The notes beneath the pieces were generated by a model that was not told the DNA's origin, did no database searches, and saw nothing but the letters and a program-made list of their open reading frames with translations. A stretch of DNA of 64,000 nt, from the NCBI GenBank assembly GCA_019192545.1, contig JAHCMI010000012.1:1-64000 (forward strand), given 5' to 3'. Shown here piece by piece: positions 49,439-59,989 of the stretch; the first letter of the stretch is position 1, and each line of letters opens with the position of its first letter. Both the position numbers and the translations under genes were made by a program. This DNA is from Rivularia sp. MS3 (GTDB lineage Bacteria; Cyanobacteriota; Cyanobacteriia; Cyanobacteriales; Nostocaceae).

Positions 49439-52435
49439 TTAAGGTACTGGTAGCTGTGGTGGTACTGCTTCCGGAGTAAAAGCAGGTGTCCTAATTTCAC
49501 TTGCATCGAAAATAGCTTCTAAAGCATCTTCTAAGCTATTTTCCATCACAATATCGTTGTCATAAGCTACAACAACCCTAACTAAAGTAGGTAAACTGTT
49601 TTCTTCTGCTTCAAGATATATAGGTTCCACATACAGAAGCGATTGTTCTATTGGTATTACTAACAAATTTCCTTGAATGACTCGCGAACCCTCGCGATTC
49701 CATAAGGTAATTTGCTCGGAAATCTCTGGTTTTTGATTAATCAAAGCTTCCACCTGCTGAATACCATAAACCAATTCCTGTTTGGGGAATTCATAAAGCA
49801 ATAATTTACCATATTGTCTGCCGTCAGAACGAGCAGCCAACCAAGCGATTAAGTTTCTTCGTTGTGTAGGAGTAAAAGGAAGTAGTAAAATAAATTCTTC
49901 TTTTTGGGCTTCAGGCAATTTTGTAATTAAGTAGTAGGGTTGTACCTGCTGCTGTTCGGTACCATAAATTTCTGTGGGTATCTGCCACAAATCTTCTCGG
50001 TTATAAAATACTTGGGGATCTGTCATATGATATTCCAGCAAGCGTTCTGACTGAATGCTGAAATAATCCAGTGGATAACGAATATGACTGCGAAGGGTTA
50101 GAGGTAATTCCGACAAAGGTTTGAACATCGAGGGAAAAATTCTCCCTAATGTATCGATAATTGGATCGGTTGGATCGGCAATATAAAAGCTTACATCACC
50201 GTTGTAGGCATCCACAACAACTTTGACAGAGTTACGAATGTAATTAAATTTGTTTTTACCTGGATCGGAATAGGGATAACGGTTGCTGGTTGTATAAGCG
50301 TCAATTATCCAATATAAATATGTTGGCTTACCATCAATGGTTGTTGCTTTGCCATCAGCAGCAACCAGGTAAGGATCGCTATCAAAACGCAGAAAAGGAG
50401 CTATAGTTTGTATTCTTTGTTTGATATTACGGCGGAAGATTACTTTGGTTTGCGGGGTGAAATTACGAGTTAGCAGCATCTGCCAATCTCTAAGATACTC
50501 GGAAAACAACAACCGTCGCCAAAGCGAACCTATAGAAATTCCACCCTTTCCGTCGTAAACGTTAAATTCGTTAGTATTTCCACTGGGATAATCAAACTCT
50601 TTGGTTTTTGTCCCCGTCATCACATAAGTATTGGCGATTTCTCCAAAATAAATACGCGGATTTGCAACGGGAATACTTGCCCGGATTTCTGCATTTGATA
50701 TTGCCAAAGAGCCTTGAGAACCGGAGTTTTCAACGCCGATATCTTTAATATAGTAGTAAGGCAATCCACCAGGAGCTACTTGATTTACGGGACTCAATGT
50801 AAATCCATAGCCATGAGTATAAACTAAATGCTTGTTTACCCAAGTTTTCGCTGCATCGGGAACGTCATTATAATCAAGTTCTCTGGCTGCGATGATAGTT
50901 TGCTGTTTAAAAGAAGCTTGAGAGTTTAAACTTTGCTTGAGAGTGTAACGGTCAATATCTGCATCTGGAAACCTATAATAAGGTCGAATTTGTTGTAATT
51001 GTCGGTTACTTTGTAAAAGCGGACGTGCATCCCACAAACGAATATTTCCTACGGTTAAGTCATTCTCTCGTAGTTCCGATGCCGTGAGATTGTTTTGAGG
51101 ATTAAAAGTGCTTGCATCGATGCTGTCTAAATTAAATGCTTCGCGGGTAAGCTTGATTGTACGCTCGATGTAAGGTTTTTCGCGGCTGATTTCGTTGGGC
51201 TGTACGACTAATTTTTGCACTATTGTTGGTAGCAAGCTAACTGCAACAGTTGCAACTACGAGAAAAAATACCGATACATAAACTAACTGACGCGGGTAAG
51301 GAGCGCGTTTGATAGTTTCGCTTTTTCTTTTAGATAAAGCTAAAGTTCGCAATACCAAATAAGCTGCAATGCCTATAGCTAAAAGACTCAAGCCCGTGTA
51401 AATAGGTAGCAATACCTTTACATCCGTATAGCTAGCACCATAGTTTACCCCTAATACAGAATATAAAAGTTGATACCGTAAGAGCCAATAGCGCAAAGCT
51501 ATAGCTAACATTGTCAAGCAGCCCAAAGCATTCAAATGAAGTCGTTGCTGTACGGTAAAACCAGGGAATTTTCCTTCACTCAAACTATTCGCAGAACGTA
51601 AATAAATTAACGCTACCGCAGCCATACCAAATAAAAATAATCCTAATAACCAAAACAGCAGTAATTCCCAAATCGGTAAAGAAAATACGTAAAAACTAAT
51701 ATCGCGATTAAATAAAGGTTCTTTGATATTGAAACTAGTATCACCAAAATATTCTAAAACATTGATCCATCTTGCCGATATCAAAAAACCATTAAGTAAA
51801 CTTACAAATACTGAAAATGCTGTTAACCAAAATTCGTAACCGATAAAAATTGCAGCAGTTAACACAATCAGTACAGCTAATTGCAGTAAAGATATTACGG
51901 GTTGCTGTATCTGCAAAATATTCCATATTAACTGCAACCAAACTGGAAATTTTAGCAGTTTTCCGGGTAATGTAATTTCGGGATACCAAATACTTAAAGC
52001 TTGCTGGCTGTAAAAAACTACTATTGTCCCAGTTAAAAGACTTAACCCTAAAACTGCTGGTAAAAGCCAGCGTAACTTAAACCCGTAACGGTATGCCGGG
52101 GAAATAGGTTTTGTAGTAAAGCTAGGAGAAGGGAAAAAATTTCGTTTTTCTTTCTTACTTGTTTCTTGAAACGCATATCCTGATTTTGGATGCTGAAACT
52201 TCTTGGCTATCGTCAGATTTCCCAACAAAAAACACGCACTCGTAAAAAAGGCGATCGCCCACAATCCTAACTGCGTCCCTAAGCGCAATATAAACTCAGA
52301 TAAATAACCAACTTTATCGAACCAAAGTAATTCTGCTGCTAAATGGCAAACTAAATCAAAAACTAACCAAATAGCCAATATAACAGCAATTATCCGATAT
52401 TTTTTTTTAGAAATTAAACTAACTATTTGCATCAC
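49439..52435 (-). CDS. UPF0182 family large membrane protein
   Basis: This 998-aa protein is of the UPF0182 (COG1615) family. The N-terminal third has about seven membrane helices, starting with RIIAVILAIWLVFDLVCHLAAELLWF. It is followed by a long extracytoplasmic region with family motifs such as KPYIERTIKLTREAFNLD, YVMTGTKTKEFDYP and PFTPTQRRNLIAWLAARSDG, and a C-terminal QVEALINQKPEISEQITLWN. Length and motif order are normal. Function is unknown; actinobacterial and cyanobacterial genomes usually hold one copy. Long non-coding spacers flank it on both sides. Confidence 0.93.
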   Translation of the reverse strand: MMQIVSLISKKKYRIIAVILAIWLVFDLVCHLAAELLWFDKVGYLSEFILRLGTQLGLWAIAFFTSACFLLGNLTIAKKFQHPKSGYAFQETSKKEKRNFFPSPSFTTKPISPAYRYGFKLRWLLPAVLGLSLLTGTIVVFYSQQALSIWYPEITLPGKLLKFPVWLQLIWNILQIQQPVISLLQLAVLIVLTAAIFIGYEFWLTAFSVFVSLLNGFLISARWINVLEYFGDTSFNIKEPLFNRDISFYVFSLPIWELLLFWLLGLFLFGMAAVALIYLRSANSLSEGKFPGFTVQQRLHLNALGCLTMLAIALRYWLLRYQLLYSVLGVNYGASYTDVKVLLPIYTGLSLLAIGIAAYLVLRTLALSKRKSETIKRAPYPRQLVYVSVFFLVVATVAVSLLPTIVQKLVVQPNEISREKPYIERTIKLTREAFNLDSIDASTFNPQNNLTASELRENDLTVGNIRLWDARPLLQSNRQLQQIRPYYRFPDADIDRYTLKQSLNSQASFKQQTIIAARELDYNDVPDAAKTWVNKHLVYTHGYGFTLSPVNQVAPGGLPYYYIKDIGVENSGSQGSLAISNAEIRASIPVANPRIYFGEIANTYVMTGTKTKEFDYPSGNTNEFNVYDGKGGISIGSLWRRLLFSEYLRDWQMLLTRNFTPQTKVIFRRNIKQRIQTIAPFLRFDSDPYLVAADGKATTIDGKPTYLYWIIDAYTTSNRYPYSDPGKNKFNYIRNSVKVVVDAYNGDVSFYIADPTDPIIDTLGRIFPSMFKPLSELPLTLRSHIRYPLDYFSIQSERLLEYHMTDPQVFYNREDLWQIPTEIYGTEQQQVQPYYLITKLPEAQKEEFILLLPFTPTQRRNLIAWLAARSDGRQYGKLLLYEFPKQELVYGIQQVEALINQKPEISEQITLWNREGSRVIQGNLLVIPIEQSLLYVEPIYLEAEENSLPTLVRVVVAYDNDIVMENSLEDALEAIFDASEIRTPAFTPEAVPPQLPVP

Positions 52436-52678
52436 TCAAAGTTAATTTTTTATTAATCGCTATCAATAATCATTTGTGACTCATTTATCTTGAGAATTTT
52501 CACTTCTAACAGTTAAAACTAGTAATGGTTTCTCCATTAATTTCAACAAGTAATTAGACTTTCATTATTTGAATATTACACCATTTTGATAAGTTTAATT
52601 ACCGAAGTTAAATCAGGAATAAAGAAACGCGATTAACGAACAATTTTTGTGGTTAATAATTCAATGAGGAGTGAAAAA

Positions 52679-52963
52679 ATGCGTTCTAAAATGGTTGCTT
52701 TGTTCTTGGTACTTGGTTTAGCAGCAAGCATCAGTGCTTGTGCTGGTTCCCAAAATACGGACAGCAATGAAGATTCTACACCTTTAACTGAAGAAACTGT
52801 AGCTCCAGAAGCTAGTGAAACCGACGAAGAAGCTGCTGAAACTGACGAAGCACTCGAAGAAATTCCAGAAGAATTTGCTGAACCTGAAGAACCTGCTGAG
52901 GCTACAGAATCAGGTCAAGATATCCCAGAAGATGTTGAAGACACAGAAGAAAAAGCTAACTAA
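52679..52963 (+). CDS. Small acidic lipoprotein (paralogue 1)
   Basis: This 94-aa protein starts at ATG 52679 (MRSKMVALFLVLGLAASISAC), with an SD-like gagga upstream; the longer frame from 52649 adds ten unlikely residues. A signal peptide ends with a lipobox ISAC, giving a lipidated Cys at residue 21. The mature part is almost wholly Glu, Ala, Thr, Asp and Pro (over 30 acidic residues) and probably disordered. The signal peptide and upstream context resemble those of the gene at 54277. It may be a periplasmic cation-binding or spacer lipoprotein; function unknown. Confidence 0.75.
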   Translation: MRSKMVALFLVLGLAASISACAGSQNTDSNEDSTPLTEETVAPEASETDEEAAETDEALEEIPEEFAEPEEPAEATESGQDIPEDVEDTEEKAN

Positions 52964-54276
52964 GAATAATTCAGTTTATTCTTATACATGAGATTTAACT
53001 TGTTTTTTGTGTTTGCTTATACATTATTTCCAGCATGGCTGTAATATCTGGGCAAAAGAAATGATTAGAGTACAATCATTGAGCTTTTTTTGCCCGGATT
53101 ATTTATATTCTGACTCTTTATTAATTAGTATGAAACTTAATATATAAAAATTAATAGGTAGCTATAGCAATCAAATACAAAATAAGACTTCATTCTGCCA
53201 AACATTAACTCTCCTTACTAACCTACGGTGTACGCATAAGTTACTCTCTAGAAGGGATTAGGAGATTACAATTTCCTTAAATCTTTATTATTCGCTGCAT
53301 GTTAGCGCAGCGTCTTCCACAGAAGGATAGTAACCGCCAAAATCGCTAAGTGCTGCTATTGCTTTGTCGCTCCTCCTACCTACTCTTGAATAACCCCCGA
53401 GCTGCACCGTAAACGAGTCAGAGGGAAACGGGAGAAGTTAGTCAAGGCAATGACAGGGGTTTGAGCTATTTAACTTATAGTTCGCAACTCACTTTTAAGT
53501 AGGATTTTAAGACTTCTGCGTACATCGCAGGCTTACTAAAGAAGAATTGAAGATGAGGTTTCATTTATTATAGATTTTGCTAAATACAGCGTATTTTATC
53601 TTTTTAAGGTACATTCGGACGGGCAGGGATGCCCCAACTTCGGGGCATCCCACAAGAGTTTTAGAATTTATGGTTGTACCTTATTTACCTGCAATCTGCT
53701 GTAAGTCGGCACGAATAAAGTATGACTATACAACATACAGGTAAATTATCCTTAAACCCTTATCGCTACTTGCTACTTGTAAAACACTTACGGTGATGAG
53801 GCAGTGTTTGTCTTAGGGAGCCACTAATAGAAACTACACAAAGCCGAAAAAACTATAATCTTCATTTATATAATAATTTTTTTCACTAAAATATGCGAAC
53901 GAATAAAAAGTTGATTAATTTATATATGAATTATTCTTAATCAGTTTCCGCTTATAGTTAAAGTCCATAGGATTGATGACATTACATCTAAAATCACTCT
54001 TGAGTTAAGCACAGACTAAATATAGTATCATACAGGGTTTTTCATTAACATAAATTGTTCTATAAAAATTTTGACTCAACTTACTCAAATTGTAATTTTT
54101 TATTATTGTTACAACTTCCAATACAAGCTACAATAATTTGCAATTAGCTTCCGGCTAAAGGAGCGTAATTCTCGACTTGTCAATTTATATCGATTGGCTA
54201 TCGTGATTTATAGGTGCAGCTTAGAAACAAGAAACTTAAAACATTAAAAGATTCATTTAGAGTGAGGTGTGTGAAA
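52964..54276. other. 1.3-kb spacer between two lipoprotein genes
   Basis: AT-rich and without a gene. It includes the hairpin gggatgcccc / ggggcatccc at 53626-53651 and nothing else I can name. Confidence 0.55.
53626..53651. repeat. Perfect 10-bp hairpin
   Basis: gggatgcccc and ggggcatccc pair across a 6-nt loop (aacttc). There is no T run after it, so it is probably a dispersed palindromic repeat. Confidence 0.7.
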
Positions 54277-54477
54277 ATGCGTTCAAAAACAATTGCTTTA
54301 TTTCTTGCATTAGGTATGGCAGCTAGCGTTACCGCTTGCGGAAATGAAGCCCCTGAAGGTGGCGAAGGTAATCTCGAAGTTGAACAAACTACTCCAGAAG
54401 CTGCACCTGGTGCTGAAGGCGGAGAAGGCGGAGAAGGTGGAGAAGGTGGAGAAGGCGGAGAAGGTGGAGAAGGATAA
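54277..54477 (+). CDS. Small lipoprotein with Gly-Gly-Glu repeat tail (paralogue 2)
   Basis: The preferred start is ATG 54277 (MRSKTIALFLALGMAASVTAC), giving 66 aa; the frame opens at 54214. The signal peptide and lipobox (VTAC) are nearly identical to those of the gene at 52679, so the two are paralogues. The mature part begins GNEAPEGGEGNLEVEQTTPEAAPG and ends in about seven GGE triplets, encoded by a 9-bp tandem repeat (ggcggagaa/ggtggagaa) at 54418-54473. The tail is acidic, flexible and likely to vary in length. Confidence 0.75.
   Translation: MRSKTIALFLALGMAASVTACGNEAPEGGEGNLEVEQTTPEAAPGAEGGEGGEGGEGGEGGEGGEG
54418..54473 (+). repeat. 9-bp tandem repeat encoding GGE
   Basis: About six units of ggyggagaa in frame with the lipoprotein gene. 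Confidence 0.9.
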
Positions 54478-54746
54478 GCTTCTATAAAATCTACTTTTTC
54501 ATAGATTGAACCGCGAAGGGCAAGTTAAAGGTGAGAAAATCGCCTCTATCTTGCCCGATTTTGCTAAGGAAATAAAGGGATGGGGAGATGAAAGGGAAAA
54601 AAGAAGTAGAAGCATATAAACAGCAAGATACTGCTACTACTCCTATTCCTATCCCAGCTTTATGATTACCGAATGCATGGAAGAAACAGCAGAGTAAAGA
54701 GCTACTTTCTGCCTGTAATCTAAAATCTCAAATCTCAAATATTTGT

Positions 54747-55418
54747 ATGATTCTTACTATAGAAAATGTTCTGACGACAGAAGAATTAGAAGTCATTACT
54801 TCTAAGCTTAATGATGCTGAGTTTGTAGACGGCAAGCTAACAGCAGGATGGTTTGCAAAGAAGGTTAAGAATAATACTCAACTATCTGGGAGCGCTGAAG
54901 CTGCTGGGGAACTGAGAACTATTGCAATCAAAGCAATTCAACGTAATCGGTTATTTCAAGCAGCAGTAAGACCAAAAATTATCCGTCCGATTCTTTTCAG
55001 TTGCTATGAATCAGGTATGTATTACGGTTCTCACACTGATAATGCAATAATGGGTGGTGAAAAACCGATACGTTCCGATATTTCATTTACCTTATTCCTC
55101 AATTCTCCCTCCAGTTACAAAGGTGGAGAATTAGTTATCGACACCAGTTTAGGAGAGCAAGCTTTTAAATTAGAAGCAGGCTCTATGGTTGTATATCCTT
55201 CAACAACTTTGCATAGAGTTGAAAAAGTATTAGAAGGGAAACGTTTTGCAGCAGTTAGTTGGGTACAAAGCTTCGTGCGCGAACCATCAGAACGCGAGAT
55301 TTTATTTGATTTAGATACAAGTAAACAGATCATGTTTCAAAAATATGGTAAAACACCAGAATTTGACTTAATCAGTAAAACCCACGCTAACTTAATACGG
55401 AAATGGGCAGAAGTTTAA
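54747..55418 (+). CDS. PKHD-type Fe(II)/2-oxoglutarate hydroxylase (PiuC-like)
   Basis: This 223-aa oxygenase is of the PiuC/YbiX family. The N terminus MILTIENVLTTEELEVITSKL is typical. The iron ligands are HTDNAIMGG (HxD, about residues 96-98) and the later histidine in PSTTLHRVEKV; the 2-oxoglutarate-binding arginine is in the following GKRFAAVSWVQS region. The C-terminal helical domain (LDTSKQIMFQKYGKTPEFDLISKTHANLIRKWAEV) is complete. PiuC homologues are often linked to siderophore uptake, but no TonB receptor gene lies nearby. Substrate unknown. Confidence 0.93.
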   Translation: MILTIENVLTTEELEVITSKLNDAEFVDGKLTAGWFAKKVKNNTQLSGSAEAAGELRTIAIKAIQRNRLFQAAVRPKIIRPILFSCYESGMYYGSHTDNAIMGGEKPIRSDISFTLFLNSPSSYKGGELVIDTSLGEQAFKLEAGSMVVYPSTTLHRVEKVLEGKRFAAVSWVQSFVREPSEREILFDLDTSKQIMFQKYGKTPEFDLISKTHANLIRKWAEV

Positions 55419-55480
55419 ACAGTGAGCAGTGAGCAGTGAGCAGTGAACAGTGGAACGGTGAGCAATTATCAATTATCAAT
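55419..55480. repeat. cagtgagcagt tandem repeats
   Basis: About five units directly follow the hydroxylase stop codon, in the 472-bp spacer before hemA that consists entirely of repeats. Confidence 0.9.
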
Positions 55481-55537
55481 TATCAGTGGTAAGTAACTCT
55501 ATTGCACTTGGCTATTAAGAATGGTGTACTCCGGTGA

Positions 55538-55838
55538 GCGCCCCAGGAGGGCAAGGTTAAAGGTTAAAGGTGAGCCACTGCGTTGCGGAGGAACACGACC
55601 GTTGTAGCAAGTGGCGTGGTTTCCCCCCGTTCACCCGCAGGGTGCGGCTCAGTTTGGGGGAAGAATATCTTCCCCCCAACTTCTCTCCATGTGAGCCGGA
55701 GGCTTTCTCGCAGAGTGCAAATGGCGAACCCCGGAGGGGTTAAAAGTCAAAGGTATTAAACCTTCCTCCCAACAAATGAAACTAACACGTTTGATTAAAT
55801 CTAAAATCCTTATTGGGCAAGGGTTTAAAAATTGTTCA
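55538..55838. repeat. Dispersed repeat interrupted by about 170 bp (inverted partner at 22851-22984)
   Basis: The outer parts 55538-55570 (gcgccccaggagggcaagg, then ttaaaggttaaagg) and 55741-55838 (taaaagtcaaagg to gggtttaaaaa) together match the reverse complement of 22851-22984. The middle 55571-55740 is extra. It starts with the gccactgcgttg palindrome and holds a gggggaaga/tcttccccc hairpin and an agccggaggctttctcg repeat. Confidence 0.85.
55574..55615. repeat. Palindromic element, gccact..aagtggc family (copy 3)
   Basis: The element runs from gccactgcgttgcggagg to cgttgtagcaagtggc. It shares its arms with copies at 5078 and 19646. It marks the left edge of the segment inserted into the larger repeat. 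Confidence 0.8.
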
Positions 55839-55885
55839 CTGTTCACTGTTCACTGCTCACTGCTCACTGTTCACTGCTAAGTGCT
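55805..55885. repeat. gttcact / gctcact / gctaagt tandem repeats
   Basis: Roughly ten heptamer-based units run to within a few bases of the hemA stop codon. Confidence 0.9.
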
Positions 55886-55890
55886 AAGTG

Positions 55891-57177
55891 CTAACTAAAT
55901 TGCTCTTCTGCATCAAGATTAAATAACTGTTGTAGAGTTTGCATACAGTGCCTTCTGGCTTCGACATCTTGCTGCGCTCTCAACTGAACCATTGGGTCAT
56001 GTAATATTTTATTTACGATGCCTCGCGTTAAGGCTTCAATAACTTCTTGGTGTTTTTCACCAAATTCCGAACCCAATCTTGATAAAGCTTTTTCTAACTC
56101 TTGCTCGCGGATAGTTTCTATTTTATTTCGTAAAGAACTAATAGTAGAAACTGTTTCGAGACTGCGCCACCAAATGTCAAAAGCTTCTACTTCTTGCTCT
56201 AAGATACCTTCTGCTTCCAGCGCCATTTTTCGACGACTTTCTTGGTTTTGCGCCACTACAGCTTTCAAATCGTCAACATTAAACGCTTGTACGTTATCTA
56301 ACTCGTTGACATCTGAATGAACATTACGCGGTACAGAAATATCAAACAGCATTAAAGGGCGACTAGGTTCTAAAACCAATTCTAATTTGCTGCGGTCAAG
56401 TATTGGCTCTGTGGCAGAAGTACTTGTAAACACTAAATCGCTCTCGTTAATTACTGGCATCATTTCTTCAAGAGGTTGAATCTGTATGCTACCACCAGTA
56501 AATTTCTTTGCTAATTCCTCCGCTCTTTTTAACGAACGATTTAAAATACAAATTTCGACGGCACCTTTTGATATTAAATGCTTTACTAACAAACGCGACA
56601 TTTTTCCCGCGCCAACAATAGTAACTCGGGCTGCTGCTAAATTTTGTACTTTTATCTGAGCCAATTCTACGGCAGCAGAACTAATGGAAACCGCACCGGT
56701 TCCGATACTTGTTTCGCTACGCACGCGCTTACCGGCAGTTATTGCTTGTTTAAATAATTTATTTAAAACTGTTTTAATACCTTTGTATTGTTGACCGATT
56801 TTATGAGTAGTTTTGACTTGAGCAAGGATCTGCCCTTCCCCTAACACCAAGCTATCCAAACCGCTACTGACTCGCATTAAATGCATTACCGCATCTTGAT
56901 GCAGCAGCATAAATAAATGAGGTCTTAATAAGTTGACAGGTAATTTACTATATTCCGATAAAAATTGAGTTACTTCTCGGATACCTTGTTCGCTTTCTTG
57001 AGCAACGATATAAATTTCTAAACGATTACAAGTACTCAGAATTGTAACTTCTTCGATACTGGGATAGCTCAACAGATGAGCGATTGCGCCTTCTGTTTGG
57101 GCTTCGGGAATGCTAAGTTTCTCTCGAACTTCTACTGGGGCTGTTTTGTGACTTAACCCTACGACTGCTATATGCAT
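55891..57177 (-). CDS. hemA: Glutamyl-tRNA reductase
   Basis: HemA reduces glutamyl-tRNA to glutamate-1-semialdehyde, the first committed step of C5-pathway tetrapyrrole synthesis and so of haem, chlorophyll, bilin and B12. The 428-aa protein has catalytic Cys50 in [10 protein letters not shown]. It also has [17 protein letters not shown], the NADPH-binding [17 protein letters not shown] and [14 protein letters not shown], followed by the long dimerisation helix and a C-terminal [10 protein letters not shown]. The start [20 protein letters not shown] is the family start. It stands alone. Confidence 0.97.
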   Translation of the reverse strand: MHIAVVGLSHKTAPVEVREKLSIPEAQTEGAIAHLLSYPSIEEVTILSTCNRLEIYIVAQESEQGIREVTQFLSEYSKLPVNLLRPHLFMLLHQDAVMHLMRVSSGLDSLVLGEGQILAQVKTTHKIGQQYKGIKTVLNKLFKQAITAGKRVRSETSIGTGAVSISSAAVELAQIKVQNLAAARVTIVGAGKMSRLLVKHLISKGAVEICILNRSLKRAEELAKKFTGGSIQIQPLEEMMPVINESDLVFTSTSATEPILDRSKLELVLEPSRPLMLFDISVPRNVHSDVNELDNVQAFNVDDLKAVVAQNQESRRKMALEAEGILEQEVEAFDIWWRSLETVSTISSLRNKIETIREQELEKALSRLGSEFGEKHQEVIEALTRGIVNKILHDPMVQLRAQQDVEARRHCMQTLQQLFNLDAEEQFS

Positions 57178-57570
57178 TACTTTAAATGGTAATTACTAAC
57201 TATTTATTGATAATTGATAAAGGGAACGGTAATTAAGGATTGAAAAGAGTTATGAGTTATGAGTTATGGATTGTAAGCCGAACTGCGGAGGCTATTGCAT
57301 AAGAAATAATTATGAAATTATTGTAGTGCGGGCAAGAAGCCCGCTTCTCATATACAAATTGAATACGCAGCAGCTTATGAATTCAAGATTTCTTTATCCT
57401 GCAAAGGTTTTAAGATTTATCCGAAATCGTAATTTGATTTGAAAACTTAATTCATATACTCAGTTAAGTTACAAACTAAAAATTCCAAACTCCTAACTCT
57501 TAACTCTTAACTCTTAACTCTTAACTCTCAACTCTTAACTCCAAATTCCAAACTCCAAACTCCTAACTCT
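57178..57570. other. 393-bp repeat-rich spacer
   Basis: Contains the gcgggcaagaagcccgc palindrome at 57328-57344 (related to the insert in the decarboxylase gene) and, from 57488 to 57570, about ten tandem taactct/aactcca units. No gene. Confidence 0.8.
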
Positions 57571-58626
57571 TTAGTTAAGATTTATGGTTTGCGGACTATC
57601 AAACATATGAATGGTATCGACAAACCGAGCAGTTTGAGATTGGCTGGAAATTACCAAACTTTGAGTTCTAGCACCTCCGTGGAAGAAACGAACTCCTTCC
57701 ATTAAAGTTCCGGGAGTAATACCGCAAGCTGCAAAGAGTACGTTCTCACCGTTAGCTAGTTCTTCAGCGCTGTAAACTTTATCTGGGTCATTGATGCCCA
57801 TTTCTTTAAGTCTTGCAAGGTTGCTTTCTTTGCTTTCGCCAATTAAACCTGTTTTTACTATTTCTGGATCGTAAATCAATTGTCCTTGGAAGTGTCCGCC
57901 CAAGCAGCGCATTGCAGCCGCAGAGATTACACCTTCGGGTGCCGCACCAATACCCATTAATGCATGAATATTTGTACCGGCAAAACCGCAGGAAATCGCA
58001 GCCGAAACGTCACCATCGCTAATTAGACGTACTCTAGCACCTGCTTGACGAATTTCCGCAATTAGGTCTTTGTGACGGGGACGATCCATCACTACTACTA
58101 CCAATTCCTCAATGGAACGATTTAAGCACTCAGATAAAATCTTCAGGTTTTCAGTGGCAGACTTATTGATATCTACTTTGCCTTTTGCTTGCGATGGTGC
58201 TGCTAGCTTTTTCATGTAAAAGTCGGGTGCAGCAAACAACCCACCTTTTTCGGAAATTGCCAGTACAGCCATTGATCCGTTTTGACCGTATGCTACTAGG
58301 TTGGTACCTTCACAAGGGTCAACCGCGATATCAATTTCAACTAACTCATCGGGGTTACAGTAGTTTTTGGCATCTTCACGAGTACAAATTCCCACTTCTT
58401 CACCAATGTAAAGCATGGGAGCGTCATCACGTTCGCCTTCTCCAATCACAATGCGCCCGCGCATGTAGATTTTATTCATTCTTTCCCGCATAGCTTCTAC
58501 AGCTACTTGGTCGGCTGTATTCTTCTCACCTTTACCCATCCAGCGAGAACTAGCGATCGCCGCTTGCTCTACTACTTCAATAATCTCTAATCCAAGAGTA
58601 TTTTCCACTTCGGTCTGCCCTCTCAA
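57571..58626 (-). CDS. glpX: Class II fructose-1,6-/sedoheptulose-1,7-bisphosphatase
   Basis: In cyanobacteria this GlpX-type enzyme is the dual-function bisphosphatase of the Calvin cycle. The 351-aa protein shows [23 protein letters not shown] and [15 protein letters not shown] with metal ligands. [23 protein letters not shown] and [12 protein letters not shown] are also present, with [20 protein letters not shown] holding the substrate-binding loop. The length and C-terminal HMFDSP are normal. It is preceded by a long AT-rich spacer with its own promoter. Confidence 0.96.
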   Translation of the reverse strand: MRGQTEVENTLGLEIIEVVEQAAIASSRWMGKGEKNTADQVAVEAMRERMNKIYMRGRIVIGEGERDDAPMLYIGEEVGICTREDAKNYCNPDELVEIDIAVDPCEGTNLVAYGQNGSMAVLAISEKGGLFAAPDFYMKKLAAPSQAKGKVDINKSATENLKILSECLNRSIEELVVVVMDRPRHKDLIAEIRQAGARVRLISDGDVSAAISCGFAGTNIHALMGIGAAPEGVISAAAMRCLGGHFQGQLIYDPEIVKTGLIGESKESNLARLKEMGINDPDKVYSAEELANGENVLFAACGITPGTLMEGVRFFHGGARTQSLVISSQSQTARFVDTIHMFDSPQTINLN

Positions 58627-59370
58627 TTGCTTGCGAAACGCGGTATTTGCGAATTGCGATTTCAGTTATTAAGTCTACCAAAGGGCGTATACCCGTGGAA
58701 ATCCGTCTTGGCTTCGGTTTTTGTTAAGTTTTGCTGCCGAAGATATTTCTGGCACCAAACGAGGGAGCATATACAAACTATTTTTTCGTACTTTTTCTTA
58801 CATTAACTGATATTTAGTTTTAAATATAGTCGTTGAAGATTTATTTATTTTTGTTAATATATAAGCGAATAAATATGATGCTATTTAAACATAGTTGCAA
58901 ACTTGAAAAATATAATTTTTTGATTGGGATAACTGTATTAATAAAAATATTTTTTAAAATATATAAAAAAATATTTGAAACAAATAATAGATTTATGAAT
59001 GTAATAACTTAAATTTTATTAGCTATAGTTAGATGTAGTTAATAAAACATTCCAATACGTCTTTCCCTCAATATTATATTGCTATTAAGATGCTAGTTAG
59101 AAACAAAGGCATAATAATAGATACTTTGGTTTTTAACAAAAATAAAACGGATTTTTTCAACTTAAAACAGCATTCTTTGTATTTGAAATACTTCAAAGCA
59201 ATTTATTGTAATTCAATAAGATTGCCAAGGATTACTAATAAAACATAGTAGTAATGCATTAGCGCAACGTTGATCGAGAAAAATTAAGACGCTCAAGTAA
59301 TAATGTTTACTAGATTTAATCCTATCTGCTAGGCTAAAAAGATAATACCTCGTAATAAAATAATCAGCAT
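58627..59370. other. 744-bp divergent AT-rich spacer
   Basis: Promoter region for glpX and the glutaredoxin gene. Very AT-rich with long A/T runs near 58830-59000. No gene, tandem repeat or recognisable operator. Confidence 0.55.
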
Positions 59371-59688
59371 ATGTTAGATTTTCTCAATTCACTTTTAGGT
59401 CGTCATCCCGAGCAAATTAAAGCTGATGTAGAAATTTATACTTGGCAAACCTGTCCTTATTGTATCCGTGCAAAAATGTTGTTGTGGTGGAAAGGTGTTA
59501 AATTCACCGAATACAAAATAGACGGAGACGCGATGGCCAGAAATGCAATGGCAGAACGCGCTAACGGAGGACGCACTTTACCTCAGATTTTTATTAATAA
59601 TCAACATGTTGGTGGTTGTGACCAATTGTATCAATTAGATACTCAAGGTCAACTTGACTCTTTATTAAACCAACCTGCAACAGTTTGA
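59371..59688 (+). CDS. Glutaredoxin (GrxC type)
   Basis: This 105-aa dithiol glutaredoxin reduces protein disulphides or glutathione mixed disulphides in the cytoplasm. The active site is TCPYC (about residues 32-36) in the thioredoxin fold. The cis-proline segment TLPQIFINNQHVGGCDQLYQLD holds the glutathione-binding TxP and GGCDD-like motifs. It has a short N-terminal extension compared with the usual 85-90 aa. A terminator-like hairpin and a repeat element lie downstream. Confidence 0.95.
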   Translation: MLDFLNSLLGRHPEQIKADVEIYTWQTCPYCIRAKMLLWWKGVKFTEYKIDGDAMARNAMAERANGGRTLPQIFINNQHVGGCDQLYQLDTQGQLDSLLNQPATV

Positions 59689-59713
59689 CATAAATCTTTT
59701 TTCGCTAACGAAA

Positions 59714-59877
59714 ATATAGCGTTTTTAACTTGGATGCAATACAAAATTAACCTTACCCCGTCCTAATGTCCTTCGGACATGCTTCGCTAACGGACACCCT
59801 TCTCCTTTCTCCTTATTAACGAGAGGGGAAGGGGTGAGGTTTTGAGTGCATTGGACTCAACACAAAACTGCTATATA
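59714..59877. mobile_element. MITE-like element (copy c)
   Basis: The 164-bp element has imperfect terminal inverted repeats of about 26 bp (atatagcgtttttaacttgg...; ...ctcaacacaaaactgctatata). It is the shortest intact member of the family seen also at 23049 and 41771. It contains a gtccttcggac hairpin and a ctccttattaacgagag stem, and no coding sequence. Confidence 0.7.
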
Positions 59878-59883
59878 ATCCCC

Positions 59884-59915
59884 AAAACCCGGTTATTTCA
59901 AAAAATCGGGTTTTT
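59884..59915 (+). terminator. Candidate terminator before tadA
   Basis: An aaaacccggtt / aatcgggttttt stem with a short loop ends in a T run. It probably terminates the glutaredoxin transcript after the repeat element. Confidence 0.55.
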
Positions 59916-59989
59916 ACTTTTGTTTTTATTCTTTACGAATACGAAAAGCCATAGCAGCTAACTACTAACTCCCGAACAATATTAAAAAT

